Part shown: positions 59,101 to 64,000 of the stretch, in pieces
Layout of the letters: every line of letters begins with the position of its first letter
Numbering within the stretch: position 1 is the first letter of the stretch
Source of the DNA: Tetraselmis striata
Lineage: Eukaryota > Chlorophyta > Chlorodendrophyceae > Chlorodendrales > Chlorodendraceae
Assembly: GCA_006384855.1 (NCBI GenBank)
Contig: VCJN01002760.1
Coordinates: 1 to 64,000, forward strand
Length of the DNA: 64,000 bases
Reading direction: 5' to 3'
Notes under the pieces: generated by a model
What the model saw: only the letters and a program-made list of their open reading frames with translations
What the model was told of the DNA's origin: nothing
The model's database searches: none
Program-made: the position numbers and the translations under genes

Positions 59101-62100
59101 TCAGCAGATGCAGCGAAAGACAAGGCGTGGCAGACAGTATACATTCAAGAATGACGACAGGGCTGAGAAAGGGGCGCCAGGCAGAGGGCGTGGCATGGCA
59201 TGCAATAGCGCTCCACCTGAAGTGTCGTAGTGCCCGCGCTTGCCACTGTATTCCTTCCCAAACTTTCCTTTGAGGGGCCTGAGCGCCTGCGGGTCCACCA
59301 CCACGTGCCGGATGTTGCGCCGGCGGTAGGTGTAGGTGAGGTGGACCAGCCCATCATCCGCCTGCGCAGACAGCAACCCACCGCAATTAGGCACACTCTT
59401 CATGCTCCCACGCCCCCCCCCCCCCCCCCCCCCAACACACACACACACACACACAAACATACACGTGACAATCACACGGCCGCCAGGCTGCGGCTGCGGC
59501 GCACCTGGATGATGCTGGGGTAGGAGTACTCTTGCGTGGTATCGTTTGGGGGGCCATCCTCCAGCTGGAGCACCACCTGCCAGCTTGAGCCCTGCCGCAC
59601 CCACACACAGACGGGGCAGTCAGGGCGCCTGATAGAAACATGCGCCAAGCCGGTAGCAGAGCACATCCTGGGTGGCACACGCGGGGTGGCACGGAGTGAG
59701 TCGGGCATGGTCCCCACCCCATCGCGAGACATGGAGAGCAGCAGTGTGGAGCGGCCCAGCGCCTTGCGCTCCTTAGAGTGGTTGTAGATAACCAACAGGC
59801 GGCCATTTGAGAGGCGCACCACGTCCCCTGCTGCGTTGGGCGACGGCAGGTCCAGCACTGGCTTCCCAGGCCTGGGCCAGTACAACCCTAGCAGGAAAGT
59901 CAGGCGACGCGGCGCGTCAGTGACTAGATTGCTACAGAATTTCAGAGATGCCCCCCATGTTTGTATCTCCCCCTGTCCTCACAATAACCCACCTGTAGTG
60001 TCGGACTGCGCATGGATCAAGTACTGCGCGCCACGGTAAATAATCTCCTTCTTGTTCTTTTCGGGATCCGCGCGGTTGCCCTTGGTGTCATAGTCGGTGG
60101 CGGTGCGCGCCTGGTACATCACAGTCCCCGTCAGCGCACCAATGCACAGTCAGGGCAAGCACATGGAGGGACCAGGTAGGAGGGGGGGGGGGGGGGGGGG
60201 GGGGCAGCGCCCACCAGCAGGTGCACGCTCATGTCGTCGCCGATCCACAGCGATGGCTGGATGATGTTGCCATCGAAGGGTATTGGGCCGTGGCGCTTCC
60301 AGGTGTAGCCCCGGTCCTCGGAGTAATCAATCCAGCACTGCCACAGGCGCCGCACACTGGTGCGCCCGGACTCAGTGGACGCGCCTGCCAGGATGACGCC
60401 GCTGGGGAGCATGATGGGCTTGTGCTTGGCGGGGCCTGCTCAGGCGAGGAGAAGACGGGATGATATAAGAGCGTGGCCAGGGTAGTCTTCAGCCTGGAAA
60501 ACATGCCTGGATGCACGGTAACATGTGAAAGTGGGAAAGCCACGCCACTGCGTCGGGGGAAGAAGGGGGAGCCTGTGTGGCATCACCATTGACCGGCAAC
60601 GGCAGCTGCGCCGGGGCGCCCCAGGTGTGGCCCTTGTCCTTGGAGCGCATGAGCCAGCCTGTCCACTCTGACGGGTGCGGGCCCGTCTTGTAGAACAGCA
60701 GCAGCTCGTCTGCGGCAACGGCATGCACCCCTGGCGTCAGGCCAGCAACACACCCGAAGGTCCCCGCAGAGAGGGGGACAGGCGCAAGCACGCACCATCC
60801 GGCAGGCGCATGAGCACCGGGTTCCAGGTCGAGTTCTGCCACTTGCATGGCACCGGCGGGTCAAAGTGCTTTGCGCAAATGCTGCTGTCCCGGCTGAACG
60901 GCGCCACCGTCTCCACCGCCGGGCCCCAGCCGTCCCCGGTCTGATAGCGCGCCGTCCAGATGGCCACGTCGGGCGCATTCTCGTCCGTGCCTGCAAACCA
61001 GGCTGCCAGGAACTCGCCCGTGCCCACCTACCCCGTGGCGGCAGCGCGCTATCGCTCAGCAACCCCCCGCCCTATGGGGAAATGCATTGCTGGACTGCCC
61101 CAGGGGGGGGAGGGGGGGGGGGGGGGGGGGGGGGAGCTAGCCCCATATGGTCACAGTGCTTCAGGGCACCAGTTGTGTGGGGGCGGCTGATGCTGGCGGG
61201 GTGCGTGGCTTTCAGTCAATCAATGTAGAGTAATAGAGATTGCCAGTTCTTCTGCATACTATTCATGCAAGCCCGTAATTCAATGAAACATAACAGAATT
61301 CATGAACATGCTGGTGAATCCCGGGCGAATTCAAAATCGCTTCATCCATGAGACAGCAACTAAATATTGAATGCAGGGGGAGAGACGGAATTGGTTATCA
61401 ATGAGGATAGCCTGTCCACCGGTTTTGCGTCGCCAAGTGTAGCGTTCGGATAATGCGTCGCCTTGAGAGGCCGTTGCCCTCACCTGCACAATTGATGACG
61501 CATGGTTGGTGTACTTTTTGTTGGGGTCGCCATCTGCCACCACAAAGCCTGCCGCCACCACAGGATCCCGCGCTTCGCTGTCCCCCACCGCCGGCTGCGC
61601 CCCAAACGACCCCGCCCTAGCCGTGCCGGCTGCCTCCCCCTGCTGCTGGATGGCGTATCGCCGTTCAAGGTCGCGCGGGCCCTGCTCAGCTGCCATGTGC
61701 TGGATTGGCGAGTGATCGGTGATACGCATCCGTTGTCCCTCGGCTGGGTGATCTTCAGCACGCTCTTCCATCGAGGGGGCGAGCCTGGGGCGGCCAGGGA
61801 GCCACCACGCATGCCTCAGTGCTTTCGCGCCCACTCTGGCGTGAGGGCGGAACGGGGGAGGCATGGGGCTAACCTGCTGCCTGGCGCCTCCTCAAAAACC
61901 GGCCATCCGCCGGCGCTGCTTCCCTGACCGCCTTGCTGAAGATGTGCCAGTCCAAGATCCGGCACCTGTTGGCGCCCAGGGTGTCGTCAGCACGTGTCCC
62001 GCCTGGTCAGCTCCTGCCGCAGCACCCCCCCCCCCCCCCCCCCACCCCCCAAACACACACACCACACCCCCACCCCGGTGCCCCTACCCGATGGGTGACC

Positions 62101-62520
62101 TCCAGGCCGACATGCGGACGCCGGTAGGCCACCGCCCGTAGCGGAGGACTGTCGTAGCCATGCGGGTCCAAGCCCTCCTGCGGCAAAGCGGTCTGTCACA
62201 CAGCCGCCTGGCCTGGCGAGCCCCCGACAACCACCCCATCAGTCTCGCCACGGCGGACGCCATGCTGCAACTGCTCCCACGTTTTGACTGGCGGTCAACC
62301 GGGAGTGGGTCAACCAAGGAGGCGGACGGAAACATGAGGTGCGCAGCGCGGGAGGCGGAAGGCGGAGCGCCTTGGCAGCTAAGATGAGCCCCACGCCAAC
62401 CTGGTAGTGGCTTGACGCCGCCGCCGGTTCGAAAGGGCGGTGAAAGTAGACCTCCATGAGGCGCACCGCGCCCGCGAGCACGATCACCGCCCCGACGATC
62501 CCGGCCGGTTTGGCCAGCAT
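59101..62520 (-). CDS. BNR/Asp-box (sialidase-like) protein with N-terminal membrane anchor
   Basis: Minus-strand exons that join in phase are about 61730-61494, 61027-60796, 60709-60587, 60435-60215, 60110-59993, 59887-59718, 59591-59505 and 59361-59101 (stop). The first exon, about 62520-62401, encodes a signal anchor (GIVGAVIVLAGAVRLMEVYF); a further in-frame Met lies at 62562. An exon around 61900-62300 may be missed. The six-bladed propeller signature includes EFLAAWFAGTDENAPDVAIW, Asp boxes SKDKGHTWGAP and SEDRGYTWKRHG, then VLDLPSPNAAGDVVRLSNGR and QEYSYPSIIQ. This is the BNR_2/exo-alpha-sialidase-like family found in plants and bacteria, whose substrate is rarely known. A Golgi or ER type II membrane protein is inferred. 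G runs occupy several introns. Confidence 0.82.
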
Positions 62521-62774
62521 AGCGCCTCGCCCGCCCGCGCGCCGGGGCAGCTGAAGCCGCATTCTGCCAGGCCGCTAGCTGCCAGAGAGAATGCCGGGAT
62601 TTGGCTGCCCTGCTATGCTCGAGCGCCTGCTGCCCCGCGTAGTGTTGGGTTTGGTCACACGGGGTAGAGTCGGGCGAAGGCCCCGCGTGGTGCCATTATT
62701 CCCGGGACGGTGCTCGTGAGTAGTAGCGACGACCACCACAAGAGCACTACGTACCTGGTAGTACCAGTACTGTG

Positions 62775-62955
62775 TACGGGATGCGGGCATCATTTATAGT
62801 CGGCTTGCTGTGTTGATTTTTTAGTACTACTTTAAGCAGTAGTGGATTTTTTTCCCCGCCCCCGGGACAGGACTGGCGTGAATTACAAAAAAGGCAGTTC
62901 CCCAGAATTAGAAAATCAACACAGCAAGCCGCCTAAAAGCGGCCCGCATCCCGCA
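62775..62955. repeat. Inverted-repeat (MITE-like) element of about 180 bp
   Basis: Arms of about 45 bp (62775-62821 and 62911-62955) pair imperfectly: CGGCTTGCTGTGTTGATTTT with AAAATCAACACAGCAAGCCG, and ACGGGATGCGGGC with GCCCGCATCCCGC. Inside is AATTACAAAAAAGGCAGTTC, also found in inverted orientation at 6480-6509. No target duplication is obvious. Confidence 0.68.
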
Positions 62956-63050
62956 TAAGGCGGGATGGATGAGTGATGCGCACACAGTTCAGAGTCCGGA
63001 CCACGCGAGCACGTGTGTGTGTGGGTGATCCTCGGACGTGCTGATCAGCT

Positions 63051-63991
63051 TCAGCAACGGGATGGCAGACGAATCTGCGCCGTCCGATGAGGCAGCGAGC
63101 GCGCTCTCGAGCGGCCACCAAGCTCAGGACCCCGAGGAAATCTCTTGCGAGCAAAGGCCTCCTGGTGAGCCCGGGTGATGCACCGAGTGCCCCGCGATGA
63201 GAGGGCACCCCGATCCGCAGCCAAGCATGCGATACCACGCACTGTGCGGTGCACCCCCTTGCTCACCTCACCCACTGTGCCGAAGACCATGCCTGTGTAC
63301 TCCGACATATGCAGGATGTCTCGAAGAGGACCCTTCTGTCCGGGCTCTGTGTTGTGCCACGCCGCATCCCGCGCAGCCAACCCCCGTTGTATGTCGCCCA
63401 ACAGGGAGCGCTCAAACCGATCCACAGCCGTGGCCCGGGGCACTGAAGTGTACTTGACCCCGTACCGCATAGTCTTGAACTCCAGCAGCGTGGACTTCAA
63501 GCTCCGGGGATCATAGCTCCCGGTCACGACGTTGAACGCCGGAAGGGAGAGCTCTGCGTCCGGCACTAGGTCCTTGAGTTCATCCCTGGGTACGGTGTTG
63601 CCGAGAGGCACTGCCTGCTGGAACAAGTCATCCACCTCCCGCCGTACCGCGATACCTAGGTCGTGAACACAGTGATCGCGGAAGGCATCTGCGATAGCGT
63701 CGTGCTGTACACGCCAGTGAGCGTCTCCAGGCGCCGGGAGGTTCATGAGCGCGTCGCCGTATAGATCAACAATGACGGGGTTGTGCTCCGTCGAGGGCAG
63801 AATGATCTGGCACCCAACCACCGGGGCCAAGCACGGGCTAGGCAGAAAGAAGTACCCGCAGCGACCTCCCGCAGCTCATGCGGAGTCACGGCTGTCCGCG
63901 CGGTGGGGATGGCCACTGTCCACATGCCTGACGCCGCGTCGAGCTGGTTGAACAAGATCCGTTCCCTACATGTGGCAGGGAGAGCGCACAC
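63051..63991 (-). pseudogene. Retroelement-type C-terminal nuclease fragment (PD-(D/E)XK-like)
   Basis: The minus strand encodes a segment reading ILFNQLDAASGMWTVAIPTA, then IVDLYGDALMNLPAPGDAHW and RVQHDAIADAFRDHCVHDLG, followed by SLKSTLLEFKTMRYGVKYTS, which contains an E-x-K motif with an upstream Asp. The end has HMSEYTGMVFGTVGEVSKGV. This arrangement resembles C-terminal regions of retrotransposon-type proteins in algae and protists. It runs to the window edge, so the upstream part (a reverse transcriptase, if any) is not visible. There is at least one frame break, so it is treated as a remnant. Family assignment is tentative. Confidence 0.45.
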
Positions 63992-64000
63992 CTCATTTCG

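Overview
The window looks like nuclear DNA of a green alga, probably a chlorophyte or prasinophyte. Genes are split into many short exons, coding exons are GC-rich, and several products carry N-termini that resemble plastid transit peptides. The best-supported genes encode an MFP1-like thylakoid coiled-coil protein, a YidD-like protein, a rhomboid, an SRPBCC/START-like protein, a GST, a BRCT protein and a BNR-repeat protein. Homopolymeric C or G runs of about 15-30 bases recur every 1-2 kb, mostly inside introns. Species cannot be named from sequence alone.

Layout. 0-3 kb: a minus-strand gene for a membrane/coiled-coil protein, probably plastid-targeted, behind a small MITE. 3.1-14.1 kb: a nest of old retroelements. 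It holds a Ty1/copia fossil, a DIRS-like tyrosine-recombinase element, a second tyrosine-recombinase remnant on the other strand, and a 5'-truncated LINE with a C-terminal restriction-like nuclease. Oppositely oriented copies of the LINE 3' end bound the nest. 14.6-15.9 kb: a three-exon GST. 18.9-20.7 kb: an SRPBCC/START-like gene, convergent with a YidD gene (21.0-22.7 kb). 23.075-28.156 kb: a 5.08-kb DNA transposon with 120-bp TIRs. 30.0-32.3 kb: two minus-strand unknown genes. 33.2-41.1 kb: a large BRCT protein gene. 41.9-42.9 kb: an ankyrin-type pseudogene. 44.7-47.0 kb: a rhomboid protease. 48.8-57.2 kb: the MFP1-like gene on the minus strand. 59.1-62.5 kb: a BNR/sialidase-like membrane protein on the minus strand. 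63.05 kb to the end: a retroelement-type nuclease fragment.

Most striking item. The transposon at 23075-28156 pairs a THAP plus DDE_4 (PIF/Harbinger, ISL2EU-like) transposase with a convergent second gene. That gene fuses an EXO1/Rad2-family 5' nuclease to a SAP-like motif and a SWIM zinc finger. In known ISL2EU elements the partner nuclease is of the YqaJ (lambda-exonuclease) type, so this looks like replacement by an unrelated 5' exonuclease. The TIRs differ at one position in 120, which implies recent movement. I know of no described family with this combination, but no database search was possible.

Exon boundaries come from reading GT/AG (occasionally GC/AG) sites and frame continuity. 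First exons are usually the weakest part of each model.
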